From: Ohtaekwangia sp035628875 | GTDB taxonomy: Bacteria > Bacteroidota > Bacteroidia > Cytophagales > Cyclobacteriaceae | Length of the DNA: 64,000 nt | Direction of reading: 5' to 3' | Assembly (NCBI GenBank): GCA_035628875.1 | Contig: DASPIZ010000009.1 | Location: forward strand, 1 to 64,000 | In this document: positions 9,668 to 19,009 of the stretch, piece after piece | How the letters are laid out: every line of letters starts with the position of its first letter | Position numbering within the stretch: the stretch's first letter is position 1 | The notes under the pieces: model-generated | The model's database searches: none | What the model was told of the DNA's origin: nothing | Seen by the model: the letters and a program-made list of their open reading frames with translations, nothing else | Translations under genes and position numbers: made by a program

Positions 9668-12050
9668 TTTCGATGCGTTTAATACTTATTGCCTGTTGTA
9701 GGATCAGCTTCTTAGAAATATCACGAATTATCGATTTTGCAGTGACTAGCCTTTCTTCCTGACCCTCATTTTCAACAACTCCAGTCTCTTTTTCAAAGAT
9801 ATCCATGACGCATTCTAGTACCGAACTATCAGCGTTGTTTCCAAAAGAGTTCGATTCGCTCAGGTAGCGAATTATCTGAGTATAGGCTCGTTTGAGACTA
9901 TTTATGTCCTCGCGGCATTTGTGATACCGCCATGCTTCATTTGCTTCTTTGATATTTAGGAATTCACATACAATCCGCCAATCATTTTTAGCTCGTGGCA
10001 GGTTCAATGAACGCGCATTCAATATCTTCTCCTCCCTTAAATAGTCTTTTTCAAATGTGCTTCGTTGAATAGACAGACCAAGCTCTTGCAAACTCGTATA
10101 CAAGTCACGGTGTTGGCCGTTTTTTTCAAACATTCTAGCTTTCCAATTCAGCGCTGAAGTTGGCATTGAAGCTAATTTGTCAATCAACGCAGAACGTTGA
10201 ACTATTTTAGAAACTTCTGAGAGTGGAAGAAAATTTGTGCCTTCATTAATTATGGCAGCCTTAGTTTGAATTACGTAACCATTTTCTTCAAGTAATACTT
10301 GTGAGTTTTGTTTCAATGAAAAGTTATTCCCTTGATCGGTGGTTATGAGTAGTTGCGTGTTTGTGTCTGGAAGTATCTGCCGTTCTTTCGCGACCAAAAT
10401 GTCTACTACTTCCGGTTCTATCAAATCTAGCGGAACATCGTTCTCCGTTATCAACTCCTCAACGTTATCATCGTACTCCACGGCCGCGTAGGTCTTGTCA
10501 TATTTCTTTTTGTCTTTCAATATATTAGAAAGAAGGGCCCGCTTTTGCTCTGACCATTTCTCTTGGTTTTTAGAATAATTCTTGTCAAACCAGGATCTGC
10601 TGCCCTGAAGAAGGGCTTCATATTGGCAAGCAATCGAGTGGTACTTCACCAATGGAGATGTAAAATAGATGAAGTCCGGCACCACAATTCTCACGTCACA
10701 TTCATCCAGTAAATGTGAAATATTTGAAATCAAGATCTTATTTAGTGGGTCAAGGACTACTACTCGTTTACCTCGAAATGCCATGAAAGGAACTCTATCT
10801 TCGTAGATGAAAACCTTTTTAAACTTCGGCCGGATATAGTCATTGAAGGAGTCGAACGCAGTGGGAAATAAATGAGAGGTCCGACTAACAGCGATAGCGT
10901 CTTGATCAACTGTAATGAACTTGTCAATCCAATTGATCTCATATATTTGATCAATAACTTTCTGGACGTTGCCAAGAAGACTTCCTTTGATCGCTGGAAA
11001 GTCAGACTCGTAGAGGGCCTTCCAGAATTTCAATGGCTCGCCACGATGGATACACATCAGCCATTTGGCTGGAAAGGGGTATCGGAATGGGCTAAGATTA
11101 AGAGTCTGCCATGCCTGCTTGAGTTCTGCCAAGTTTTTATATAATGGCTGGTCATGATTGGTAACACAGATCTTGTAGTTTTTCGTACATTCGTCAATCT
11201 TTAAATCTGGTTTATTTTCTATTTCTCTTCTAAGGAAATAGATGTCTGATTCTCCTATTTCTGAGAATGAGAATCGCGTTCGCAAATACAACTCAAAAAG
11301 TTTCGCATGCCTAAACTCCGCGAATATCCTGGAGTCAATATTAGAATGATATGGATATTTAAGAGCAATTACTTTCGTTATATCGAGCGCGCTCAATCTA
11401 TCTAAGCACTCATCAAGAACATCCTCTGATTCCATCTTGTTATCAACTATCTCATGTGTCGATAACTTCTTAGATGCTAAGACTTCGGACTTACTTACGA
11501 ACAGGCTTAGGTCGTTTTCAAGATCAAAGAGAACAGGGTGTGAGATTATTCCAGCCTTGGCTATTTTCGAGAATAGAAAAAATGCCTCATCAATTTCGTT
11601 GCTGAAGTCAGCCTTTAATATCTGGTTTGTTTTGAATAAAGGAAAAAATCTCTCTTTTGAGATAATGATGCCACCATCAAAGAATATGGTATTATCAGCA
11701 ACCCTAGAAAAGGAAAGAAACGCTCTCGGATCGCGGCTAGAAGATTCGTCTGAAAAAACGTCAAAGATTGACGTTCCAAAAAAGTTTGACACTTTTGGAG
11801 CGCAAACTGCCTTGAAAAGAAGGTCGATGTTTAATAGGTAATCTGCTATCGGTTGTACTAAGTATTGATCGTAGATAGGTAAATTTATCGCGAGACGTTT
11901 TTTGTCCGCAGTAAGGAATTTTAAGAACGCGTGTCCAAGCACCCTCAACAGATCGTTACAATGGTCACATTTTACTCCCTTAGAGACTAAAGTGTCTATA
12001 ACTATCTTGTGATAGATATCAAAGGATGATATGATATTTTTTAACTCCAA
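9639..12050 (-). CDS. DrmE-like DISARM component
   Basis: This 803-residue protein sits directly upstream of drmA, where class 2 DISARM loci carry drmE, and its size fits that family. The sequence shows no intact Walker A, nuclease or methylase motif, so the assignment rests on position, length and general look. The middle part (residues about 420-480) alternates hydrophobic strands, such as FRGKRVVVLDPLNKILIS and CDVRIVVPDFIYF, as in a Rossmann-like or degenerate helicase fold. The C-terminal 200 residues are helical and charged. It overlaps the upstream helicase gene by 10 bp and drmA by 29 bp, so co-translation is likely. It could also be an unrelated protein in the DrmE slot. Confidence 0.55.
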   Translation of the reverse strand: MELKNIISSFDIYHKIVIDTLVSKGVKCDHCNDLLRVLGHAFLKFLTADKKRLAINLPIYDQYLVQPIADYLLNIDLLFKAVCAPKVSNFFGTSIFDVFSDESSSRDPRAFLSFSRVADNTIFFDGGIIISKERFFPLFKTNQILKADFSNEIDEAFFLFSKIAKAGIISHPVLFDLENDLSLFVSKSEVLASKKLSTHEIVDNKMESEDVLDECLDRLSALDITKVIALKYPYHSNIDSRIFAEFRHAKLFELYLRTRFSFSEIGESDIYFLRREIENKPDLKIDECTKNYKICVTNHDQPLYKNLAELKQAWQTLNLSPFRYPFPAKWLMCIHRGEPLKFWKALYESDFPAIKGSLLGNVQKVIDQIYEINWIDKFITVDQDAIAVSRTSHLFPTAFDSFNDYIRPKFKKVFIYEDRVPFMAFRGKRVVVLDPLNKILISNISHLLDECDVRIVVPDFIYFTSPLVKYHSIACQYEALLQGSRSWFDKNYSKNQEKWSEQKRALLSNILKDKKKYDKTYAAVEYDDNVEELITENDVPLDLIEPEVVDILVAKERQILPDTNTQLLITTDQGNNFSLKQNSQVLLEENGYVIQTKAAIINEGTNFLPLSEVSKIVQRSALIDKLASMPTSALNWKARMFEKNGQHRDLYTSLQELGLSIQRSTFEKDYLREEKILNARSLNLPRAKNDWRIVCEFLNIKEANEAWRYHKCREDINSLKRAYTQIIRYLSESNSFGNNADSSVLECVMDIFEKETGVVENEGQEERLVTAKSIIRDISKKLILQQAISIKRIENEQDTRKAG

Positions 12051-13720
12051 ATTATTATCTGTAGTTGGTACATTGCTCGTGTAACGCCAACGTAGTTTTG
12101 AACTCGCGTTACTTCAGCAATACTTGGAGTGATCAAAACCACTTTATCACACTCTAATCCTCGAAATTTTATTGGTGTGGTAAAACGTAATTTTTGGCTG
12201 TTGATGTTGATATTTTTTTCTGTCAGCTCCTCGATCTCCTTCCTGAAAAAGTCACTGGCTAGCGTTGCAAATTCTTGTAGCAAATTGCTTTCAACTAAAA
12301 TTATCGTCTTCAAGTCTTTCTCTTTGAAATCTTCAATGACCTTGGAAATGACTTCGAGTCTTTCAGCGTTATTGGTAACAGCTAGACTTCTGCCTTTTAT
12401 TATGGTCTTTGCTCTTCCGTATTGATTGTTCTTGATTGCTTCAGCGATTTGCAGAATATCGCGTTCCTGACAACACCGCCAGACTGTGTCAAACAGGTAA
12501 TGAACAAAGCTCGATTCCATAAAGAAGGAAGCATACCAATCGATGTCCTTAAAATCTTGAACGATTGCTTGTTCCGGGTCGTATAAGATCAACCACTTTG
12601 GTGATGCTAATTGTTTATCGAGACTTTCTACGACTTCGAAAAGCCCTTTGTCAAAGAATTCCTGTGCTTCATCAATGATTATGAATGCAACATCTTCATC
12701 AATGTTGTTAATGTTGATATCTGGATGAAATATTCTAAACGTAACGAGATTTCTGTCAAGTCGGTATTCTTCGTAAGCCCAATACTCCATTTTTGCTCGC
12801 AGCAGTTTGTTGGCACAATAGAAGACTCCTTTGTGTTGCTTTATGATATTCTCCGCCAAGAATTTCATAGCTAAGACGGTCTTCCCGGTGCCTGGCGCAC
12901 CCTGGACCATTACTTTTCTATTTTTGCGCAAGCCGTTTAGTATCTCATAATTCTCCTCAAGTATAATTTCATTTTTGATCCTGTCTGGATCGAAACCATA
13001 GGTCGATTGGACTGGAAACAATTCTGATTTCAATCTATCAACTTCTGTTTTCTTAAGGATAGGGAACTGGTTCCAAATGCGCTCATCCAATTTATTGCCG
13101 TTTAGGCCTGGGTTTAGTTCGAGCAATAAATGTCTCCTAGATTGTCTTGGAAGTTTATGAAGAAAGTCGAAGAGCAATTCGTTTTTTCCAAAGGACGTGT
13201 CTCTTGTGTCTAATTGTTTTTTTGAGAAGAATAGATGCTTATAACCTTCAAGTTGTGGGCCTTTTAATGTAAAGCCCGCCTCGTGAGGGAAAATTACGGC
13301 CCGGTAAATAAATGGAGACGAGTCGATCAGGCGCTTAAGTGAATGAACATAGTCGCGTGATTGAGTAAATGGGTTCTGTGATTCGTATCTGTCAGTCTTG
13401 TCGTTCTTGTGGTAACAATAGTATGTATCGTTTTCATTGATCTCAATTCCGCCCCCCTTGACTTCAATTATTAGAATACCATACTTATTCACAATCAAAA
13501 AGTCAATTTGTCCTTCTGCCTTTCGCGCGCTCCCTGGATGCTTTGATAAGTTATAATTGTGCTTTACATACCAGATGTCATCCTTTAAAAAGTTGTGCTC
13601 ATTGAACTTTTGAAGTTCTTGATATAGCCACACTTCACCATACAACGGAGTACCATCATTTTTGCAAATAATTGCTTCAACGTTATTTCTCGGATAGTTG
13701 TCTATGAAGTGGATCGGCAT
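12041..13720 (-). CDS. NERD nuclease domain fused to a UvrD-like helicase
   Basis: The first 150 residues form a NERD (nuclease-related) domain. EGQIDFLIVNKYGILIIEVK, around residues 70-90, gives the D...ExK arrangement of the PD-(D/E)XK fold. The rest is a superfamily-1 helicase or ATPase: Walker A in VQGAPGTGKTVLAMKF near residue 277, Walker B in FIIIDEAQEFFD, and a C-terminal FRGLECDKVVLITP with NYVGVTRAMYQL, as in UvrD/Rep proteins. It probably cuts or unwinds DNA. It lies three bases after the methyltransferase gene and overlaps the DrmE-like gene by 10 bp, so it is an integral member of this operon. It is not among the usual named DISARM components. Confidence 0.8.
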   Translation of the reverse strand: MPIHFIDNYPRNNVEAIICKNDGTPLYGEVWLYQELQKFNEHNFLKDDIWYVKHNYNLSKHPGSARKAEGQIDFLIVNKYGILIIEVKGGGIEINENDTYYCYHKNDKTDRYESQNPFTQSRDYVHSLKRLIDSSPFIYRAVIFPHEAGFTLKGPQLEGYKHLFFSKKQLDTRDTSFGKNELLFDFLHKLPRQSRRHLLLELNPGLNGNKLDERIWNQFPILKKTEVDRLKSELFPVQSTYGFDPDRIKNEIILEENYEILNGLRKNRKVMVQGAPGTGKTVLAMKFLAENIIKQHKGVFYCANKLLRAKMEYWAYEEYRLDRNLVTFRIFHPDININNIDEDVAFIIIDEAQEFFDKGLFEVVESLDKQLASPKWLILYDPEQAIVQDFKDIDWYASFFMESSFVHYLFDTVWRCCQERDILQIAEAIKNNQYGRAKTIIKGRSLAVTNNAERLEVISKVIEDFKEKDLKTIILVESNLLQEFATLASDFFRKEIEELTEKNININSQKLRFTTPIKFRGLECDKVVLITPSIAEVTRVQNYVGVTRAMYQLQIIIWS

Positions 13721-13723
13721 ATA

Positions 13724-15421
13724 TTACTTTTCGTTCGCAACCGATACTATTTTATTGATTGCATATAATGCGAGAAATTGTTTCTTAGGTACATTGATCT
13801 TGTGCTTAAAAACCTTTGAATCTTCACATTGAGCGAATTCCTCTTCGTCAAATTTGAATCCAGTAATAATTCGAGCCACTTCCTCAACTAGCTTTACAGG
13901 CTCTAAATAGCATCCTTTAGATTGTTGTGCCTCGTGCATCGCTTGCATCTCTTCACTGGATGCGATTTTCTCCGAGAACCCATTATTGATTATTTCTATA
14001 AACTTTTTCCCACTTTCAAATTGTTCAATTAAGGGTTCAATTGTTTTATAATAGTTGTCAGGGAAATTTTCAGAAGGGAAACCTTTCCCATTCCCATACT
14101 GAACAGACGTGCGCCACTTCCGTATCGAACTATTCGTGGAAATATTATAGTTAGAAAGGGTCACTGTAATATTGCCAAACTTAAAGGGATGTAATCTAAA
14201 CCTAGACCCGGGTTTCTTAATTGGCGGATCATTGAATACTCTTTCCGAAAATGTGTTAAGGTTCGGAATACCTTTAAGATTAATCGTTTTCGCGATCTTG
14301 GCCTTAATAGGTTTTAAGCCCAGAGACACTCTAACTGTTTTTGCGAGCGCGCTACTCACTGAAGGACATACAGCGTTACCTATCAATCTAGTCTTTGTGC
14401 CTTCGCTCCCAAAAAATTGAAACGTAATGGGAAAACCCATAATGCAAGCCATCTCTCGGACTGTGGGAACTCTATACTGGCCATCTCCGGTTCTTTTGTA
14501 TTCTGATTCGAAGATCATCGATTCTCGCGAGGTGCCAATATTTGTCGCGGTGATGGTCCGAGATGGTTTACTTTCGTTTTCAGGGAAAGACATTCTTCCC
14601 ATAAACGGATGATTCAATTTCAAAGACCTTGAGCTTTTCCATTGGCTCTCGTATAGCCCCGTGTCATAAAACTGATCGGTTAAGTCATTTAGAGGAAGTT
14701 GTATTTCATATATGGGATCTTGAACGAGTTCCAAAGAACTCTTACTGTTTGGACTTGGCAAATTCATTCTGATCTGTTTCAAGGTTGTGTAAACCGGCAG
14801 ACTGGCAGGCTCCGAAGGCGTGCGGTGCGTTTTTGTCGGAGAAATTAATTTTTCGAAGTGAATGATCTCACCGAGAACTGCGCGCTTCCTTGACTGGGGA
14901 GAGCCGTAGTCAGCCGAATTAAGAATTAACGAGTTGCCTGATATTTTTATCGCAATTTCCGACGGGTCCTTGTCATTTTTCACTGCCCATTGGGCAAGTC
15001 CAAGCTGTCTAAAGGAATACTGTTTTGGTAAGTATCTTAGGCAATTGGGCACGTTTTCCATGAACCAAGCCTTCAACGTAGATCTCTTTTGATGTTTTTT
15101 GACCGCAACGATCTTTAGGAACGTTTCTGTAAGTTGTAATCCCATAGACTTATCCGCCTTCCCGGATCTGTTAGAATTTGAGAAACTTACGCAAGGGGGG
15201 CTCCCGATAATGACATCTGTATCAGGAAGGGTTAAGATCTCGTCCAGTGATTTGAAATCAAGAACATTCTTCACTTCACACGTTAAATTGAAGTTAGCAT
15301 TGAAAGTGTCAATAGCAGGTCGCCAATGGTCAACGCCTTGAATTATTGTAAATCCCTGTTGCCTGAAGCCTTCAGAAAAACCCCCGGCTCCGCAAAAAAA
15401 ATCTAAGACAGTTAATGACAT
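13724..15421 (-). CDS. DNA cytosine-5 methyltransferase (DrmMII-like)
   Basis: It transfers methyl groups from S-adenosylmethionine to cytosine C5 and marks host DNA as self. The conserved motifs are in the normal order: LDFFCGAGGFSEGF (motif I), IIGSPPCVSFSNSN with the catalytic PC near residue 77 (IV), WFMENVPNC (VI), SADYGSPQSRKRAVLGE (VIII), VREMACIMGFP (IX) and RLIGNAVCPSVS (X). A C-terminal extension of about 165 residues follows motif X and may help target recognition or partner binding. In class 2 DISARM a methylase of this type is DrmMII. Here it also neighbours a nuclease and Vsr, as in restriction-modification cassettes, so it may serve both. Confidence 0.85.
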   Translation of the reverse strand: MSLTVLDFFCGAGGFSEGFRQQGFTIIQGVDHWRPAIDTFNANFNLTCEVKNVLDFKSLDEILTLPDTDVIIGSPPCVSFSNSNRSGKADKSMGLQLTETFLKIVAVKKHQKRSTLKAWFMENVPNCLRYLPKQYSFRQLGLAQWAVKNDKDPSEIAIKISGNSLILNSADYGSPQSRKRAVLGEIIHFEKLISPTKTHRTPSEPASLPVYTTLKQIRMNLPSPNSKSSLELVQDPIYEIQLPLNDLTDQFYDTGLYESQWKSSRSLKLNHPFMGRMSFPENESKPSRTITATNIGTSRESMIFESEYKRTGDGQYRVPTVREMACIMGFPITFQFFGSEGTKTRLIGNAVCPSVSSALAKTVRVSLGLKPIKAKIAKTINLKGIPNLNTFSERVFNDPPIKKPGSRFRLHPFKFGNITVTLSNYNISTNSSIRKWRTSVQYGNGKGFPSENFPDNYYKTIEPLIEQFESGKKFIEIINNGFSEKIASSEEMQAMHEAQQSKGCYLEPVKLVEEVARIITGFKFDEEEFAQCEDSKVFKHKINVPKKQFLALYAINKIVSVANEK

Positions 15422-15426
15422 CGTTT

Positions 15427-15933
15427 CTAATATCCGATTATGAGAATTCCTTTTAATGGTAGTTGTAATCTGTTGCTTGCGTAAAGTGTATCAAAAAACG
15501 TGGATACCACATGAAAGTCTTTTCGCTTTGCATAAACGTTTCTGATACATATGGTTAAATATTCGACATCGTGCATCATACATGCCTGAAAGAGATCCTT
15601 TAGGAACTGAAAGTTTGTCACCCCTCTTCCCGCTTCGACCTCAATCACGGTCTTCGATTCTTTATTATACCCATCAGCGTCAAAACTTTTTTCCAGAGTT
15701 CCATTTTTTCCAAAAAGAACAGGTATTTTGATTTTCTCTGTGTGTTTTTTTGACCCTTCGATAGTAAAACCTAGTTGCTCCAAATCAGCCTTAACTTTCG
15801 ACAGCACTTGATTACTTGAATGAGCATTTACATTGGAGTCAATGTGCTCCAAGTTCGCTTGAAATGCGGATACCACTAACTTAAGGTGCGAGGGAATCTC
15901 TCGTGATTTGGGAAAATATTGCCAGTTGATCAT
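15427..15933 (-). CDS. Probable PD-(D/E)XK restriction endonuclease
   Basis: This 168-residue protein carries FDADGYNKESKTVIEVEAGR near residues 85-105. The spaced D and ExE resembles the catalytic core of PD-(D/E)XK restriction enzymes, with Glu in place of the usual Lys. It is followed by helical segment FLKDLFQACMM and a short strand ending LPLKGILIIGY. The ATG at 15933 overlaps the vsr stop codon (ATGA), which decides the start; a longer frame upstream would run far into vsr. It ends five bases before the cytosine methyltransferase starts. This suggests it is the cognate endonuclease of a small restriction-modification unit, though the active site is only inferred. Confidence 0.55.
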   Translation of the reverse strand: MINWQYFPKSREIPSHLKLVVSAFQANLEHIDSNVNAHSSNQVLSKVKADLEQLGFTIEGSKKHTEKIKIPVLFGKNGTLEKSFDADGYNKESKTVIEVEAGRGVTNFQFLKDLFQACMMHDVEYLTICIRNVYAKRKDFHVVSTFFDTLYASNRLQLPLKGILIIGY

Positions 15934-16376
15934 TTTGACGTCACATGTTTTTCGACCCGACTCACACATTCAGGCAATGAACGATTCACTTCACATTCCC
16001 ATATGACCAGGACTACCCAGCCAGACTGTTTAAGCTCATCGACTTTCCTTTTATCACGCATCATGTTCATTTCGAATTTCTTTTTCCAAAATGTGGTGTT
16101 GGTCTTCGGCAAAGAGAGATCACAATTTGGACATCTGTGCCAAAAGCATCCATTTAGGAAGATTGCTATTTTTTGTCTACCATAAGCAATGTCAGGTCGA
16201 CCTGGCAGACCTTTTCTATGAAGGCGGTAACCTTTTAGATCAATCGCCCAAAGTGCCTTTCTTAGCTTTATCTCTGGTGCGGTATCTTTCCCCCTATTTC
16301 CACTCATTACTTTGGAAATCGATTCATTTTTAGGCAGCGGGGCCCTACCGTCTCTTAAATAGGTTTTTCGCGTCAC
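15930..16376 (-). CDS. vsr: Very short patch repair endonuclease Vsr
   Basis: Vsr nicks DNA 5' of T:G mismatches that arise when 5-methylcytosine deaminates, and usually travels with a C5 methyltransferase. The family pattern is complete: MSGNRGKDTAPEIKLRKALW, LHRKGLPGRPDIAYG with the catalytic Asp, AIFLNGCFWHRCPNC with the zinc-site residues, TNTTFWKKKFEMNMMRDKR and a final WVVLVIWECEV. At 148 residues the length is normal. It is the first gene of the eight-gene operon, and its stop overlaps the endonuclease start. Its presence predicts that the methyltransferase two genes downstream really makes 5-methylcytosine in this host. Confidence 0.92.
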   Translation of the reverse strand: MTRKTYLRDGRAPLPKNESISKVMSGNRGKDTAPEIKLRKALWAIDLKGYRLHRKGLPGRPDIAYGRQKIAIFLNGCFWHRCPNCDLSLPKTNTTFWKKKFEMNMMRDKRKVDELKQSGWVVLVIWECEVNRSLPECVSRVEKHVTSK

Positions 16377-16775
16377 TCTAATTGACTGATTTTGTTACAA
16401 TTGCTTGAATTTGATTCCTAGTGGGCTAGTCGATCAGATTGGATCAGGCGGGTCAAGGAATCTAATCGGTCAAGATACGTAGAAGTGAAAAAAAAATCAA
16501 CCTACTTCGACAGCTTTCATACACCGTCTGCCAAGGAAGTTGTCATCGAACACAACTGGGCAATCAATCACGAAAAACTGATGGATTTCGACCAATCAAA
16601 TTGTGGGATATTGACCAAAAAATCGGCAAGAAATCAGTGCATTTTTTCATGAAACAGGTTCTAATTATATTTAGAATATTCGGTATGCCGAAGGGACTCA
16701 AGGTGTCGCGGAGCACAGGTGGAGCGATGTTTAAGGCAGCATAACAATCTAGACGGATTTTCATTTTGTTTTTCA
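16377..16775. other. Divergent intergenic region before the DISARM-like operon
   Basis: About 400 bp separate the divergent vsr and GmrSD-like genes. It must hold the promoters of both units. A GATCAG/CTAATCGG-rich part lies near 16430-16470. I see no strong palindrome, tRNA or further gene. A longer in-frame extension of the plus-strand gene (from about 16719) starts in this region but looks unlike the family N-terminus. Confidence 0.4.
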
Positions 16776-18947
16776 ATGAAGCTTTTCTCCAACGGTGAAA
16801 TCGATTTCAAGCCCTTGACTGAATATGTCAATTGGTTTATGAATACCAATCACCAACAACATAACCTTATTCAACTTCCACCTATTCAGAGGAATGCTGT
16901 TTGGAATAGTCAGCAGGTTGAAAAGCTATGGGATTCAATATTAAGAGGTTTTCCTATTGGGAGCTTTTTGCTTGCGCCTCGGGCAAAAGGTAATGTTACT
17001 CGAACGATTGACTCATCTCACCAATTTATTTCAAGAGATGATGGATACTTTTTATTGGATGGGCAGCAACGAACACGGGCGATTCTCCTTGGATTTCGAT
17101 CCGAAAGTCACTCAAGGCTGTGGATTGATTTGAATCCAAGCCTTGATTTCAATAACGCGGAGTTCAATGACCGGCAATTCCTGTTTCGACTATTGACTTC
17201 ATATCAACCTTGGGGAATGAGCGACCGCAACCCAAATGACAAACTTTCTGAAAGCGAGAAGTACAATGCAAGGACTGAATGCTTTGGCAATTCTATTCGG
17301 TATGATTATCAAGTCACGATAGCCGATACTTGGCCAATTCGGTCAACACTCCCTGTTCCTTTCGATGGATTAATTGACCTATGTGGAGGTATTAAGGATC
17401 AATTTCGGCACCCCAACTGGGTTGATGTACTTAGGCTAATTCCGCAGAGATATAAGCACGATGAAAAAGCCGGACCACCAGCACATTTCTCGATGATCGT
17501 AGACGCATTAGAGAATATGCTAAGCTTTGAAAAAAGGAATTCGAGGTCAGTCGTCTTTTTAATTCAGCAAGGTACCTTACCAACTCCATCAAAAGTCGAT
17601 GTGCAGGATCCAATGGAAGTGCTTTTTCGAAGGATAAATTCAGGAGGAACGGTGTTAGCAGGGGAAGAAATGGCGTACTCACTGCTTAAATCAAGTTGGG
17701 ATGAAGCTTATGATTTGGTTTCAAGAATAGTCAATGATAAGAAGATCGGTTATCTTTTTTCGGCAACCGGAAACGTAATGGCAGCATGTCGTATAGTGCG
17801 CTTCAACCTTGGAGAACGAGATGAGCCAAATCCGAGTGTGTCCAACTTTAGAAGGTGGATAGGTGAAAAGGAAACTGGTATTAAATCTTCCTTTCTTACA
17901 GAGATGAAGGATTTAATGAAAGTTCATAATGGAAAATCTAAGTTGCAGAACGTTATGGAGAAATTCTTGGACCTTGCAATTTATCGCGGAGGCGATGACC
18001 TAGGTCTTCCCCGTGGGTTGCTTTTAGGCTTAAAGCCTTCCATACTACATCCTGTACTTATCTGGCTATACAGGCAAGAAGACACCGGAGAAAAGAGCAG
18101 GCTAAACGTGCTTCGATATTTGATGTACGCATTCCTGGCAATTGAAGATGCCAGTCAGGTCAAAGCTTCAAAGAGGGCGATTGATGTACTTAGAAATTAT
18201 GCGGGAGCATTTCCCGACCATAATATTTATCAAACATGGATAATGGAAGACCTTGGCGTACAAATGCCAACAATTGAACAATTCGAACTACCATTTAAAA
18301 AAGAAGCAGATGGTTATTTCAGAAGCTGGAAGGAGTTAATGGACGGTGACAATGACGTATCCGCTGGCTTCCGGCAGCTCTTTTGGCATAAGAAAGAAAT
18401 GCTTTTGTGGTTACAAAGGAAATACCATTCAAACTGGTTTCCTGGGTACAACCCAATGCATAATGATACTTCAGACACTCCCTACGATTATGACCACATC
18501 TTGCCCTATTCGCACCTAGTTACATCTGGCGTATCTGCAAATACATTTTGTAATGATGATAAGTTAAATGGAAAATTCTTTACAAGTCGATACTTATACA
18601 TTAATAGCATCGGCAATTATCGAGCATGGCCTCGGTGGGCAAACCGTTCGGATAGCAATCTGTGTCATACTCAAAAGCTAAGGATGGATCTGATGGACGA
18701 ACGAACTGATGCTCAAGGTTTGGAACTTCTTTTTAATACAAATGCAGAATATTGCCACGCTTCGATTATTCCTCCCTCGGACATTCCTATGTGGAAAGAG
18801 GCAAGAGTATCTAATGGGAATATTCGCGATTGGCCTTTCGAACGCAGGTTCGCATGGCAAAGGGCTGTTGAAAGCCGCGTTCAATTTCTATTCAAACTAG
18901 TTTATAACTCATTTCGTTTTTATGAATGGGCTGAGTCGACCCAATAA
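16776..18947 (+). CDS. GmrSD-like single-chain modification-dependent restriction enzyme (DUF262 + HNH)
   Basis: Proteins with DUF262 followed by a C-terminal DUF1524-like HNH domain restrict phage DNA carrying modified bases (the GmrSD/type IV group). The DUF262 signature is clear: IQLPPIQRNAVWNSQQVEKL, SILRGFPIGSFLL and the NTPase-like YFLLDGQQRTRAI near residue 94. The C-terminal HNH element is TPYDYDHILPYSHL near residue 571, followed by LNGKFFTSRYLYINS. The ATG at 16776 (MKLFSNGEIDF) gives the normal start; a longer frame adds 19 unlikely residues. It is transcribed away from the DISARM-like operon, so two complementary defences lie side by side: one based on self-methylation, one likely aimed at modified phage DNA. 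Confidence 0.8.
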   Translation: MKLFSNGEIDFKPLTEYVNWFMNTNHQQHNLIQLPPIQRNAVWNSQQVEKLWDSILRGFPIGSFLLAPRAKGNVTRTIDSSHQFISRDDGYFLLDGQQRTRAILLGFRSESHSRLWIDLNPSLDFNNAEFNDRQFLFRLLTSYQPWGMSDRNPNDKLSESEKYNARTECFGNSIRYDYQVTIADTWPIRSTLPVPFDGLIDLCGGIKDQFRHPNWVDVLRLIPQRYKHDEKAGPPAHFSMIVDALENMLSFEKRNSRSVVFLIQQGTLPTPSKVDVQDPMEVLFRRINSGGTVLAGEEMAYSLLKSSWDEAYDLVSRIVNDKKIGYLFSATGNVMAACRIVRFNLGERDEPNPSVSNFRRWIGEKETGIKSSFLTEMKDLMKVHNGKSKLQNVMEKFLDLAIYRGGDDLGLPRGLLLGLKPSILHPVLIWLYRQEDTGEKSRLNVLRYLMYAFLAIEDASQVKASKRAIDVLRNYAGAFPDHNIYQTWIMEDLGVQMPTIEQFELPFKKEADGYFRSWKELMDGDNDVSAGFRQLFWHKKEMLLWLQRKYHSNWFPGYNPMHNDTSDTPYDYDHILPYSHLVTSGVSANTFCNDDKLNGKFFTSRYLYINSIGNYRAWPRWANRSDSNLCHTQKLRMDLMDERTDAQGLELLFNTNAEYCHASIIPPSDIPMWKEARVSNGNIRDWPFERRFAWQRAVESRVQFLFKLVYNSFRFYEWAESTQ

Positions 18948-19009
18948 TGATTAAAAATATATTGTAACCATGAAGTCGTCACTCCGTTTCTAAATCAACA
19001 ATCAAAGCA

